Origin: Stereum hirsutum FP-91666 SS1
Taxonomy: Eukaryota; Basidiomycota; Agaricomycetes; Russulales; Stereaceae
Length of the DNA: 64,000 nucleotides
Assembly (NCBI RefSeq): GCF_000264905.1
Contig: NW_006763132.1
Span: forward strand, 348,237 to 412,236
Reading direction: 5' to 3'
Shown here: positions 45,612 through 57,513 of the stretch, piece by piece
Layout of the letters: every line of letters starts with the position of its first letter
How positions within the stretch are numbered: position 1 is the stretch's first letter
Notes under the pieces: generated by a model
What the model was told of the DNA's origin: nothing
Database searches by the model: none
What the model saw: the letters and a program-made list of their open reading frames with translations, nothing else
Translations under genes and position numbers: made by a program

Positions 45612-47066
45612 ATGACTAAGGCCACTCGAGGGTGCTGATGTCGAAACGCAAATATAGTGACGAGCGTGTCCAAATGTTGTTTTGAACGTACGAACAAGAA
45701 GCGCTTTATATACTATCAATAAATCCATATGTGATTTTATCAGTCCCTGCTGTACCCTTCCATTCACGTTTTCAGCTCTTGTTTTCGGCGCTTTGAAACT
45801 TCGAGCCTTTAGCTCCTGATTAACCTGAGGGCACGCGCTCTTTCGAGCTCTTTTGGAAGCCCATAAGTACGTCCCGGAATTCTATTCTCGCCGCCGTCAG
45901 TCTTACGGAGTGGTTGTATCACCGCTGTTCGACCTCATTGAAATCGATCAAGACCAAAATTCAACCACTGCCCATCCGATCTTAGGAACGCGCTCTAGAA
46001 ATAAGTAGAAGTCCCTGAGGTTGAGTACCCTACCGGAGAGCTCAGAATTCTTTATTTTTTTTTTCCTCCTTTGAATATCCCTTAGTGGGGGTCTGGCATC
46101 ATTTTTATATGCCGGAGGCCAAATACGGAGAGCAAGCGGCGAAGTGTGACGATCCAACTTGTGCCACAATCACTGGCGCCACAACGATGTCCTCCGATCG
46201 CCAGCCACGTGTCATTGTGTCTGTAAGCATTCGATCCGCCACCGTAGTGCTTGCGCTCACCATCTCCCACGGCCAACGATTATCATCTATAATCATGTCG
46301 TTTCTTAGCTCTCAGGTCTCAGCCATTGCATCTCCTTGACGTATACGGGACAAAGCAACCTCTCTGAATCATGATCAGCCAGTGGCTGAAGTTTTCAAGT
46401 TACGTTGTCTACAGGCTACCTCGTGCGTGACGTCTCGTCGACGTCCTTACCGAGCATGGAGCCAAACTGCCGCGATCCTGTCTTGAAGTCGACTGCACAA
46501 AGAGTACTCACCTCTCAGGTTTCAATCCAAAGGCGAATCGGGACTCGCTGCTTCGTCGATCTCTGGCATACTTCGCGTCCGTCGGCAAGTCACCATAACT
46601 GTGATATTCAAGGCCTTCGCACTCGATGACGATTGCGCATAGGTATGCAATGGAATAGTACGGGCGACGGGCGTCGGGCATTCTGATCCTCGTAGGCTAT
46701 AGTACTAATCACCTGATGCGTCAATGCTCACTCAGCATGCACTTCAGCCGTGCAGAATGTGAACTTCCACAGAGGTGCTCGCGCCAGCCGTCACTTCTCC
46801 CGCGTAGCAGACTCACTAGGTCACCAGCCGGTACACTTCCAGGTGGATGCACCGAGGTTGTTGGCCCAATGCTCGTATTTTTCACCGATGTGTCTCGGTC
46901 AGCCAACTCACCGACATTGGTAATCCACATTCTCGAGATGCAGCTCGGTGTCGATGTATAAGAGCTTTCTTCCTCTGCCCATCAATCTAACTCTTTCCTT
47001 CCTCCATCACCGAATATCACCATCTGAGCCAGCCCCCTCTCCGACACCTCCGTTGAATACTCTAGA
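45612..47066. other. intergenic region between the GST genes
   Basis: 1.45 kb, no gene recognised. Short overlapping frames at 46085-46339 (plus) and 46082-46276 (minus) lack motifs. TATAAG at 46957-46962 is a candidate TATA box for copy 2. Confidence 0.5.
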
Positions 47067-47985
47067 ATGGTCCTCAAGCTCTACGGTGTCAGTATATCGA
47101 CCTGCACTCGCCGTGTCGCCTCTATCCTCCGCGAAAAAGACGTTCACTATGAGCTCGTCGAGATCGACTGGATGAAGGGTGAACACAAGTCGCCTGATTT
47201 CCTCGAGAAGCAGCCCTTTGGTCAAGTTCCTTACATTGTGCGTATATTTCCCCTTGCTCCATTTTTCTTAGCATTTGTCCATCGACTCAACGAGCTTACA
47301 ATGTGCCGACGCAGGACGACAACGGCTTCATTCTTTTCGAATCTCGCGCGATCTCTTGCTACATCGCGCGCAAGTACGCTGCGCAAGGCACACAAGAACT
47401 CCTTCCCACCGACTTGAACGCGTACGCCGCCTTCGAGCAGGCCGCGTCCATCGAGTTCTCAAACTTTGATCCATTCGCGACCGCACTTGTAGACGAGAAG
47501 ATATTCAAGCCGTGAGTTCACCTCATTGAGCTCTCTTTCGCCCTTTCTCTATGCCCTTCCCTATCCTCCTGTTCTCTGTGGCGTAGGATTGGCCACTGAT
47601 TGTGATATTACGACCGATATATCTAGAGCACGTGGACTCGCAACCGACGAGGAACGTGTCAAGGAGCTGTCCACAAAACTCGACGCGAAACTCGATGCAT
47701 ACGACAAGCTTCTTTCTAAGCAGAAGTATCTCGCTGGAGAGCAGATCACGCTTGCCGACCTGTTCCACCTCTCGTATGGGACCATGCTCGATCAAGCTGG
47801 ACTTGATATCATGACTCGGAAGCCGAACGTCGCTAGGTGAGTTTTCTTTCATTCGATTTGATGGGCTTCAGAGGGAAATATTAGCGTCTCTACTACGATT
47901 CTAACAAGCTTTTCGTCAATAATGTAGGTGGTGGAAAGATATCACGAGCAGGCCGTCGTGGAAGGCTGTTGAAAATGGTGCTTGA
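47067..47985 (+). CDS. glutathione S-transferase, phi-like, copy 2
   Basis: Four exons (47067-47237, 47315-47511, 47627-47836, 47928-47985) of 171, 197, 210 and 58 nt, exactly as in copy 1, encode 211 residues. Motifs: LKLYGVSISTCTRRVASILR, FLEKQPFGQVPYI, NGFILFESRAISCYIARKY, AYAAFEQAASIEFSNFDP, KQKYLAGEQITLADLFHLSY, and the end WWKDITSRPSWKAVENGA. The active-site region keeps the STCTRR sequence. Differences from copy 1 include Cys for Arg after the ESRAIS motif. Cytosolic glutathione conjugation or peroxide reduction is the family role. Tandem duplication of the neighbour is evident; introns differ more than exons. Confidence 0.95.
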
Positions 47986-48143
47986 ACAGCTCGGACTTTC
48001 CAAAGGAGTAAGGACCTGGACAAAAGTTTATTTACAGGAGAAAGGTTGAAGGCTCTCGATCTCTAGAGAAACATATGATGTACATAAATTTGAGGAAGGC
48101 AGTTACAACGAAATATGATCCATCAGCTGTCGTAGAAGATGCA

Positions 48144-50582
48144 CTACTGTACGGCGTGGACGGTAGTTTCAAAGTCACCCGCTTTCCCCCGGCCCTTCGC
48201 GTCTACCCCGATGTCGGAGGTAGACTCTGCATCAACCATATCCGTGATCCCGCTCTGACCACCATGTCCCTTCTCTGGAGAAAGTTCTTCGAAACCGAGC
48301 GTCTTGAACTCCATAGCTGCCTGTGGAGGAAATATCTTGCTGATGGTGGTATACACAACTCCTGCTGACACGAAGGAAAGGATCCACCCGACTACAAAAG
48401 ACTCACTGTCAGTGAGGGAACATTCAAGTCTATAGGAATGTTAAAGCATGTGAATAACGCACAGGAAAACATCTTGTAGGCAGGGCTTGTGACCACGGCA
48501 AGACGTTCTACACCTAGACTCCCGACTAGTCCCGGAAAAGCGAGTGCGAGACCGACGCAATAGGAGGCGTAAGCTCTCCAGTTCCAACCACCAGTGTACC
48601 AGTATCGTCCAGCCGGATCGCTCGTGTATAGATCGCTGATGACAATGTTGCCACGGGAGATAAAGTAGTAATCTTGCTCAAGGGTAAACCTTTCTATTCG
48701 TACTGGATAATAGTGAGGCGACTCACCTGCAATCATAATGGCGACAATATTTGCAACGAAAATACCATACCCCGTGATGAACTGCAAGAACGTAGCTCCT
48801 GAAGTGAGAATGAGCCACGGAACTATGGCGAAGCCCACGGCTGCACAGATGAATTGTCCTCGAACGATATTGATGTATCGTGGGAAGAGCGCCGAACCAT
48901 CAGCACCGAACGGGATGAGGTTAGCGGAAACGTTGGTCCCGAGCTGGCCGAAAGCAAAGGAAAACGAGCAGAAGAATACGGCAGCTTTGGTCTTGGGTAC
49001 TGGATTTTCGTCGAGTATTGCGCCGAGAAGCAGGTACGGATTCCAATAGCTGCAGGTATCTTGAGTTATAGTTTATTGAATTTATAAGGAGCCATAACTC
49101 ACGGTGTACCGTAGATCTTGGCGCTGGCTGAAGCAGCAATGATCCCCAGAAGCGCAACGACAGTGTTCTAATCTGAACTTCAGTCCCGGGCAAGAGTTGA
49201 AGTATGAGAAACACATACGGCCCAGCTACCGAAAGAGGTCAGCGATCATTTCGTGCGATAAATAGAAACAATTTACGGGGCACTCAAAGCTTGACCCAAG
49301 ATTTGATCACGGGGTCGTCTGGCATATCGACTAATATCCGGCTCCGAGGTAATAAGAGGTCCAAAATCGCCATTGATAGCAGAGTTCATGCCGTTAAGAA
49401 TGGCGAAAGCCAGCGCGGTGGAGTCCCCCGTTGATGCGGTAAGCTGGAAGTCTCCCGGGCCCTTCGCTCGCACGACAGTGAAAATAAAGAGTCCAAAGCA
49501 AGCAAAGGGCATCACGACGGCCTTGACACTGAACAGCCATCTCTGTAGACAATAGTTGAGTGCACTCGTTGTGTGGGTTAACTCCAATATGACATACTCA
49601 CGATGTTATGAGGTCGGATGAAGCACAAGGGAAGCTGCATCAACCAGCCCAGAAAGTAGGCCACAAACTCCCTTGTGGTGATGCCCGCTGATGCCGATAG
49701 ACCGTTGTGGAGGTTAGTCCATCCGCTGCCGAAGACGCAACGGAAGCAGACGTCGATGAACTGTCCCAGAAAGTACGACTGGACGCTGAACCAGATTACC
49801 GCAAGAATAGAGCGCGAAAAAACGGGCTAGGGAGCGTCCTCAGTCTCTTTTGTGAAGGAAGAATAGGCTCATCGACGTACCCAATATGAACCCCACATCC
49901 CAAAAGTAGCCCGAACCTGGACAGGATAACCTGTGATGTTTAGGAGAAGGGATGTAAGGCGGCGTTATGGTGTAAAGGAGGATCGGGGTCGGTCACCGAT
50001 GTGATACATGGAGCCCGCTCGCTAAAGATAGATTGACTCAGCATTCTAAGGCTTGTAGCGGTCAACATCGTACGCACCCCATGAATAATGGTCACAGCGC
50101 TAGCTATGAGATGCGCAAAGAGGACAGCTACGAACGCATGCCACCACAAGAGACCTGAAGCAACCTGTTACGATCGTTGAGTGTAGAATACGAGCAAAGA
50201 AGATGTTGAGCGGACCATTGAGCTTCCCACACTCCACACAGACGTATTCCAGCTGGAAAATATGACTAGTTCAGCCATTAATCTTTATGGGAGCATAATG
50301 GACGCGTATTCGCACCTTTCAGCCATCCAGAAGCCGAAGAAGTTCCACGCTGTCCAAGTTCGTCTACTAGGAGGTGTAGGATCAAGGTCGTCTACAGAAC
50401 TCGTAAGCGAGGCATCTATCAAGCGTACAAGAGAGAACTCAAAGAGACCAACCATTACTCCATACATGATGTCGAACAGCTTCTTCGTTATGAGACTGGT
50501 CAACATGCAAAAGCTGGTGAAATCCAGCCGCGAAGACGCTCTTGATTCCTTGAGGAGTAGATGTCGACTTTTCGACCTCCAT
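48144..50582 (-). CDS. NCS1 family nucleobase/allantoin:cation symporter (Fur-type)
   Basis: A multi-exon minus-strand gene of roughly 550-580 residues can be followed from MEVEKSTSTPQGIK at 50582 to the stop at 48144. Order of marks: DLDPTPPSRRTWTAWNFFGF at the start of TM1, SWNTSVWSVGSSM, VQVRATFGMWGSYW, FREFVAYFLGW-like and LPLCFIRPHNI segments, AILNGMNSAINGDFGPLITS, EPDISRYARRPRDQILGQAL, NPYLLLGAILDE, QLGTNVSANLIPFGADGSAL, FPRYINIVRGQ, YGIFVANIVAIMIAGDYYFI, and NIVISDLYTSDPAGRYWYTG. About 12 membrane helices are expected. NCS1 proteins of the Fur/Dal branch import uracil, uridine or allantoin with protons at the plasma membrane; the exact substrate cannot be told. The C-terminal cytosolic tail is charged. 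The gene is convergent with GST copy 2. Confidence 0.9.
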
Positions 50583-50951
50583 GCTGGTGGTGAAGATCAA
50601 TCCGAGAGGAGAGAAGATACCAGTCGAGGAACTACGAGATCTTCTGAACCGCTTGGAGATGTTGAGTGAGCGTGAGAAACGGGAAGCGAACTTATCAAGA
50701 ACCTCTTCGATAAGACAGTATCGCAGAACATACGTAGGGTCTCGAAGATCCTCCTAACTCCTGAGATTGCGCCCGAGAAGGCCCGGGACTCATGTAGGAC
50801 TTTTGAGGCATTTGTTCGCACATCAAGTATCAGGTGTAGGGTTGCTTCCTGCCACGTTTCCCGACATAGATATGCTATGGGAGCCATGCATCCTAATAGG
50901 TGAGGACCTTAGAGTGATCGATAAGGTGGAAGATTGGTTGACGTCGAGATA

Positions 50952-51458
50952 GAGACTGAGGCCTTCGGCCAAGTTCCTTCCATCGTGCGTGTTTCCTGCT
51001 CTGTTCCGCCCTTCACTTATTCGCTATGCCGTCCCTCCCAGAAACCTCATTTTCGTCAACATCGCCTAGAAATACGCCTCGCAGGGAACGCCTGACCACC
51101 GCCTTGGAGGCGTATGCCGCATTTGAACAGGCCGCGTCGATTGAGATCTCTTCGTTCGCTCCTCTCATCTTTCTCCTTATTCCTTCCTCTCCCGCCCGCC
51201 ACCGCCACCCAGTTCACCTACCCTCAGGCAGGAGCCCGTATTTCGATCCCGATGATATGCGACAATGCGTAATCGTGCGCAGGATGCGAGGCAACGAAAC
51301 CAACGAAGAACCCGTCCAAGACCTCACCCAACTCAAAACACACGGCAAGGTACTCGTCCAACAGACATACTTGTGGCTGTTATTCGGTTGTGACATGTAG
51401 GTGGTGGAACGATATCACGAACATGTTGACTTGGAAGGCTAGCGGAAACGGTGCATGA
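50952..51458 (+). pseudogene. decayed glutathione S-transferase gene (third copy)
   Basis: Pieces of the neighbouring GST genes appear in order but out of frame: EAFGQVPSI then a GTGCGT donor (50958-50984), KYASQGTPDHR and, after a frameshift, LEAYAAFEQAASIEISSF (about 51074-51160), MRGNETNEEPVQDL (about 51285-51330) matching the start of exon 3, and WWNDITNMLTWKASGNGA with a stop at 51456-51458. The first exon is missing, most of exon 3 is lost (including the KYLAG-ADLFH part), and exon 2 is truncated. It cannot encode a working enzyme. Confidence 0.85.
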
Positions 51459-51757
51459 GCGACAGGACGGACTGATGGGGGGAACAAAGAGGAGGAATAT
51501 CGATGATATAGATGCCTACCCAGATGCCCAAGTTGATCTATGTTCGAATTGATTGGGCGAGTTCTTGACCTCTGGGGCCGTACTGAAGGGAAGACCGCAA
51601 CCACAAGGTACTGAATCGCACACGTCTATGAACCCTGGGGTTCATGCGACGAACCGTGCCTAAAACATCAGATATATTCGTTACAAGATAATGCGAGAGA
51701 CAGAGATGAGAGCAACGAGATCAGGGGGCAGCAGAGCGAATCACCAAGAGAAGAGAA

Positions 51758-53196
51758 CTAGTCCTCCTGCACTGCAGGAATATAGAAAGTCAACACCCCA
51801 CCTGCATCGGCCACCTCTCCAATGTAGACGTAGAGGATCATGCAGTGGTGCTGGCATATACCTGGGACAAGGCCAGACGCCGTATCAGAGCACGTATTTG
51901 TGGTAGTTATGACGCATGTATTCAGCCAGAGGAACGAGCAAGAATCACGTTGAATGGTAGCCGTGAGCACACGTGGACTGCAAAGTGGAAAAGGGTCAGA
52001 AGGATATTGAATCGAGACGTACAGGCAATAGTTGTTGTTGAGACGACATGGGAGTTCAAGAATTTGAGGAAGCTTCGAACGTGGACGAGTACACCAAATA
52101 GTTTTGTTGGGTCTGTTTCGGCTTCGTCGTCTTCATTGTCTGGGTCTGTATTCGCCTGTGATTGTGAGGGGTTGGGCTGGGCTATTCGACGTGCAACACT
52201 TATCAGCCAGATATCCAAAAGTACGATAGGAAAACCCGAAAGAAAAGGATATATGTGAAACGATCAGACGCACCCATCTTTGGATTTGCACACCCTTCCC
52301 AGACAACGTCCATCTTTGCACTCTCCGTCGCTGCTGAGATCTGTAGCTTTCCGGATTTATTGGCGCGGACAGCTATGACGTCTGCGAGCGGTCGTAGTCG
52401 TTCGACTATCGTTCGTATTTTGAGCAAGGGTGGGAGCAAAATATGTATCTGACATGGGCCACATTGAGTACCATTTCGTCCACTGCAATTGACGCCACAC
52501 TAGCAGAAGCAGGAAGGAAGAAAAGGGCTGCTCACATCTGGCTCCGGACACAGGGGCTCACTCAGCCTCGCCACCTCTGCCGGCTTCAAAACCTCAATCC
52601 TCACATCGTGCTCCACTTTCACTCGTCTCCCCATCCTGCTCGCCCCGAAGATCTCAAAACTCAGTACCGCGGCATCTCGTTTCTTCGCCAGCTTCATGAT
52701 GACCTCTTCGGCGCTCGTTCCGGATGGGTTTGATGAGGAATTGGAGGTTGCGGATCGGAGGGCAGCGGAGAGTGCTGTGGTGGAGAGGGCGAGGGAAATT
52801 TCGTTGTTGGCGTTGGATTGAATGCGGTAATCTGCGAAGAGAGAGATGACGCGTATTTGTCTATGTGCATGCAAACAGCCATGCTGTCAGTATGCCGTTC
52901 CTTTACAATTATCAGACACGGAAGGGGCTGCGATTCAGGAAAGGGACGCACGACCATACTTGGACGCCACTTTCGTCCGTATTGCAGATGATGTGCATTT
53001 CGCTCTCGGTGAACTTGACGATGCATTTCTTCTGCAGTTTTTCAACCGTTTGGATGATGCCTTGTATCGAGTTGTAATAAAATCGCGAAAGAGAAGAAAA
53101 TACCTTGTCGATTAGTCAAAACGCGATCACGGTATAAGTGGAATAAAGCTCACGGTGAAAAGTGTCCACGTTCTGGATGGAGGCCCGAAAGCGCAT
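51758..53196 (-). CDS. HUS1: HUS1, checkpoint 9-1-1 clamp subunit
   Basis: Six exons (53196-53154, 53060-52952, 52860-52536, 52448-52274, 52145-52023, 51861-51758) join in phase to 292 residues, the usual Hus1 length. Marks: MRFRASIQNVDTFHR, TVEKLQKKCIVKFTESEMHI followed by ICNTDESGVQVWS, ADYRIQSNANNEISLALSTT, ALSAALRSA, EEVIMKLAKKRDAAVLSFEI, VEHDVRIEVLKPAEVARLSE, FLKFLNSHVVSTTTIACICQ, and HHCMILYVYIGEVADAGGVL at the end. Hus1 forms a PCNA-like ring with Rad9 and Rad1, which is loaded at DNA damage and activates the ATR-type kinase in the nucleus. An acidic loop (DPDNEDDEAETDP) sits where other Hus1 proteins have a variable linker. It is divergent from the aspartic protease. Confidence 0.95.
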
Positions 53197-53960
53197 GATC
53201 AATTTTAAGCAGTGTTAGAGTAAAGTCAAAGGCAGATAAAAGGAACTCTTGTTATGTTTTGTGTGCAAGTACCGACGAGGAGGGGAGATGGTGGCGAAGA
53301 GGATCGCCTGCGCCACAACGGCCACAAGAAACATTGTCACGAACCACGTGATCGTGACCCGACGTGTTTCCGGATATTTCGTGATATTTCCCTTGCGAGT
53401 TTCCGACCATTATCGAGTGGTAGCGTCCATCATCTCATCGCCACCGTCAACGAGTAGCCTTTCTTTACTTTGTCATTCTTCACTGACCTTCCACACCCAA
53501 TTTTCCATCCCCAACGCAATTACAAAAGCACGGAGCCTACGTGCTCACCAATCAGTGTTTATGCCTGTGCCCAAGCGGGGATAGCACCCGTAGTGGGAGT
53601 TCCCCTAGATTTTTGATCGCCTCCGCCCGACTATAAATTCCAAGTTCCGAAGGTTCTTGATACGCATGGAAACGGGAGGGAGCGATTGCATTTATTCCAT
53701 ATGCATAATCCTCTTATTCGGGCAAGACCTTGAAGGGTACAATAGCGATGTATACTTGGACAGGAGTCATGCGAGTTGCCTCCATGCGTTCTACTTCTTT
53801 ACCCGATCGTGTACACACTGCCTCCAAACTTTCAACGTGGTCGCCGATGTTGGCGCTCGACTTTCGTATAAGTAGCTGAGCGATCATGATGGATCTTCCC
53901 TTCCCCTTCCCTACGCTCCGTCAATAGGCGGCTTGGTCTCTGCCTTCCTTTGGAGCAACG
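53197..53960. other. divergent promoter region of HUS1 and the aspartic protease
   Basis: 764 bp between divergent starts. A TATAAG element at 53867-53872 lies about 90 bp before the protease ATG. A CACGTG hexamer is seen near 53345. No gene recognised. Confidence 0.5.
53867..53872 (+). promoter_or_regulatory. TATA-like element of the aspartic protease gene
   Basis: TATAAG about 90 bp upstream of the start codon at 53961. Confidence 0.4.
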
Positions 53961-55727
53961 ATGCGCGTTGAGATCCCTTTCCTTACTCTCTGCCTCTCAA
54001 CGACCGCATATGCAGCTTCTATCGCTCCACAGAAGCTTTCCTTGTCTTCCCGTCCTCGAAGTTCGGGTGCTGGGCGGAGAGCCGTCTCTCCCATCAATGT
54101 GCCGCTAAGCGATGCCTTCAATGGAACAGATCTCCAGTGCGTTATTTCTGCAGTTTGAGGTAGAAATACAGTTGACGTCCGTTTAATTGTGTAGGTGGTT
54201 TGGAAATATCTCAGGTTCGGTCGCGTCGTGAACCGTGTCTTCCAACCAGAGTCCGTACTGACAAGCGCGGCACATTAGTCGGAACTCCGCCACAGATGAT
54301 TCCAGTGCGTCTCACTAGGTCTGGTTGCCACCATGGTCATTCTGAAATTCACTTTCTTCCCTTTCTATGAATAGGTTATCTTCGATACAGGCAGCAGCGC
54401 CATCGAATTAACTAGTACGCTCTGCGATAACTGCGGCTCTGAACTCCTCTTCGACCCTTCGGCGAGTTCAACCTTTGTTTCGGAAAATGAGACGGGTGAA
54501 CTAGACTGTGTGTAGATGCCATTGTCTCCTTTGGCAGTCCTGAACCTCATGTTTTATTTGGGATTAAGTCGGAACATGTCTTGGCGTCAGACCTGTTACG
54601 GACGCAGAGGTATGCTCATTTTCATCTTTCTTTTTCTACGACGACGTTTCATTCTAACCAGTGAACGACAGCCTTGCGTTCTGATCGTACAGGAAGGCAC
54701 AGATATCATCAGCATCGGGGACCTGTCTACAACCAACATCACCCTCACCCTCATCACAAACGAAACAGTCACCTTCTCTGATTACCCTTGGTTTAGTGGC
54801 ATTGTGGGTAAGATACACATTTCAAATTATAAGTCGACCGCCTTCGTCTAACCTGGCCGTCATATACATAACAGGCCTCAGCTCTACGAGCTCTGGTCAA
54901 GGGACAAGTCTGTTCGGACGGTTCGTCGAACAAGGGCTGGAAGGTACGCAGAGCTAGTTGACTTTGTATATCCAGATTCTAGTTCTGATTGCTCGTACAG
55001 CCTTGTTCTCCACGTATCTGAGCCCCATCGACGTCGGAAACGCAGAGCTCACCCTCGGAGGCATTGATGACACCAAGTTCACCGGCAAGTCTTCCACGAC
55101 GTCCGTTTCAGTTTATTGCTCTGGTTGCTAATGTCGATGCTGGTATCACAGGCGAACTAGTGTACACCCCAATCTTGGACGAATCTCACTGGACGATCAC
55201 GAGCAGCCACATATTTGTGAATGGCCAAACTGTCGATATCCTCAGCCAAAACTTGACACAAATCGCCGACTCGGGCACGTCGAACATGCTTTTACCAACC
55301 AATATCACCGAGGTATGTATATTACTTCTTTGTGACTATCGTATGCGCACGCTGATTCATGGTCTGTGTACTCGCGCCATCGACACTCGTTACTCAGGCA
55401 ATCTACGCCCTCATCTCCCCCGAAATCAAACCCTTCGCTCCCCTCCCCAGCACTTACGGCGTCCCCTGCTCCCTCATCCCCTCCCTTAACGCAACAATCA
55501 CCTACACATTCCTCTCTACCGAGGGCACCCCCTTCAACCTCACCATTCCCACGTCAGAGCTGAGTGTGGGGCCGTTCAAAGAGGATCCGGACACGTGCCA
55601 GACGTTGATCAATGCGGTGGACGATTTTTCGATCGTGGGGGCTAGTTTGTTGAAGCATTGGTATACGGTTTGGGATAGTGGGAATCAGAGGATGGGGTTC
55701 GCACCTGCTGTTGGGGCGCAGGCGTGA
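53961..55727 (+). CDS. secreted pepsin-like aspartic protease (A1)
   Basis: A secretory protein of about 430 residues. The signal peptide is MRVEIPFLTLCLSTTAYAAS, followed by a propeptide-like basic region. The first catalytic motif is IPVIFDTGSSAIEL, the second IADSGTSNMLLP; later marks are ITLTLITNETVTFSDYPWFS with GIVGLSSTSSGQG (flap to body), DVGNAELTLGGIDDTKFTGE, NAVDDFSIVGASLLKHWYTV and WDSGNQRMGFAPAV. Both active-site aspartates are present, so the fold is complete apart from one place: between 54507 and about 54720 the frame hits a stop (54513) and no ordinary intron restores it; see findings. One intron starts with GC (55085). Function: extracellular protein breakdown in acid conditions. 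Start chosen by the signal peptide. Confidence 0.85.
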
Positions 55728-55856
55728 AACCCAAGGATGAGAGGAGCTGTAAGTCTGTGTTTCTTGTGACAACGGGTGGTTTTCTCTCGCGATGCGCAAG
55801 CATGTAACTTAAAGCTAGAATGTGTTTGGGATTCTCCAACTACGTATACGTGGGGT

Positions 55857-55935
55857 GAGGCAACGTTCTGCTTCTGCGTGACGATATCGAATCCAGCTTG
55901 GTTCACCACAAACCCATATGGAAGAGATCGGCGGG
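55857..55935 (-). pseudogene. glutathione S-transferase exon-3 fragment
   Basis: Read on the minus strand, this piece encodes ADLFH, a small deletion, then FVVNQAGFDIVTQKQNVAS, matching ADLFHLPYGFMLGQAGYDIM and TQKPNVAR of the intact GST genes. A frame shift at the deletion and the lack of exons around it show that it is a relic. A weak KLAG-like match lies about 100 bp upstream (around 56030). Confidence 0.7.
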
Positions 55936-56421
55936 AGTCGTATCGTCGCTGTTGAGGCACTTCTGCTTACTGCCTTTCTGTATGTCACTGTTGAGCCGAA
56001 TGATGCACGACAAAAGAAGGGAGCAACATACCCGGCGAGTTTGCAAATCGGTGAATCTTGTAACTTCTTCATGGTCTTACTATTAGACTCGTGGCTCCTT
56101 TTGAAACAGCAGTCCGAGTGACTCAGTAAACTCTTGGCTGAGGGTCGTGTCAGCTGCGTAAAGATGACGGCACAAATGTTTCGCGGTATAGGTACGCAAC
56201 GGAGATGTTGTCCGTCTTGCTTAGTCTCTGAGGGTACGGTCTGTTTGACCAGACATGCTGTCAGACATCTGAGAGACGCTAAGGAAGGCGATTGGTATGA
56301 GTCGACTGAATACGACACGACAAAGAACTATATCCCAATCAGTCTTCATTCAGGGTAGGGAACGTCGAGGAGAATACTTCTCCTTCAGACCTAGGCTGTG
56401 TAGTAATCCTTTGAGGACACA

Positions 56422-57513
56422 TTAGCATCCGTTTCCGTAAGTATGAAGACTCTGACTCACTTTGCCGCCCACCCTCTTCGCGAAACGGATCATCAAGTCC
56501 ACGATCTCGTCCGGAGCTTCATAATACAATGCATGTCCTCGACCGTTCAACCAAACCATCTCGTAGTCCTTGAAGTGAGGCTTCATCATCTCATCCACAT
56601 CCTTCTGCGCACCCTTCCTATGTTGATCTTCAGTCCCCTGGATCGAAAGAAGCGGCAATCCCTCTCCTCCTGCCTTCCATAAATTTTCTACTTCCATCTG
56701 CCTAGCCAAACTCAGCCCCATTATCTCGGGGGATAAGCTATGTCCCAAGTACATGCATTTGAGGGCGTACGGAACGTCCTGCGGGTTGGCGAAAAGCTTC
56801 TCGGTGAAGATCAGAGCAGAGGATCGGAAGGCCCAGACGGCGTCGGTGGATATGAGGCCGGGGAGTGCGTCCATGAGGGGTGGGGCGGCCATTTGGGCGA
56901 TTTCGAGGCCGGTACTTGGGACTCCGGCGAGATAGATTATTCCCGAGAGGGTGGATGGAGGCAAATGAGCGCAGACGTCGGTAGCAACGGCAGCTGATGA
57001 CGAAGATGAATCGTTAGTCCACCCAGTCCTGACTGCATTCGTCTACCAACATACCGCCCATACTCCTGCAAGAAGTGAATGTACGGAAATCATGAGCACG
57101 GCGCTATATCACTATTAAAATGAATTTACCATCCAGCCAAGATCGGCCTTTTCAACTCGAAAGCATCCACGACAGCCTCGAAGTCTTCCGCAAACCTCTT
57201 CGACTCGTATGCCTCTGGTGTGTTAGGTTGGCCGCTCCTGGCGTGGCCCCGGATATCATAGCGAACCTGTCGATCGTTAATCGAGTCATACAGCAGGATA
57301 AATCAACTGCAATCGACCGTATAACGGAGCACATACGATATACAACGCATCGAGGAGACGCTGGTCCGAGCAGAAATCATCGAAAGCGCAGCCACTCAAG
57401 GTTAATCCGGCAAGTAGGACGACGTGAGGGTTTGAATAATCTCCCGTGGCCTCTGCAAATATCAATGTGCTGTCCTTCGAACGGAGGAGCTTTACTGTGG
57501 AGGGAGCAGGCAT
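56422..57513 (-). CDS. alpha/beta hydrolase
   Basis: Four exons (57513-57337, 57266-57130, 57065-57055, 56993-56422) join in phase to 298 residues. The fold is clear: VVLLAGLTLSGCAFDDF (oxyanion loop region), VRYDIRGHARSGQP, the nucleophile elbow GWSMGAAVATDV, the acid in LLSIQGTEDQHR and the catalytic His in LNGRGHALYYEAPDEI. The elbow Ser codon is carried by an 11-nt microexon. No signal peptide is seen, so it is probably cytosolic. The relatives are fungal AB-hydrolase-1 proteins of mixed esterase or epoxide-hydrolase type; the substrate is unknown. Start MPAPSTVKLL fits the first strand; an upstream ATG at 57588 is less likely. Confidence 0.9.
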
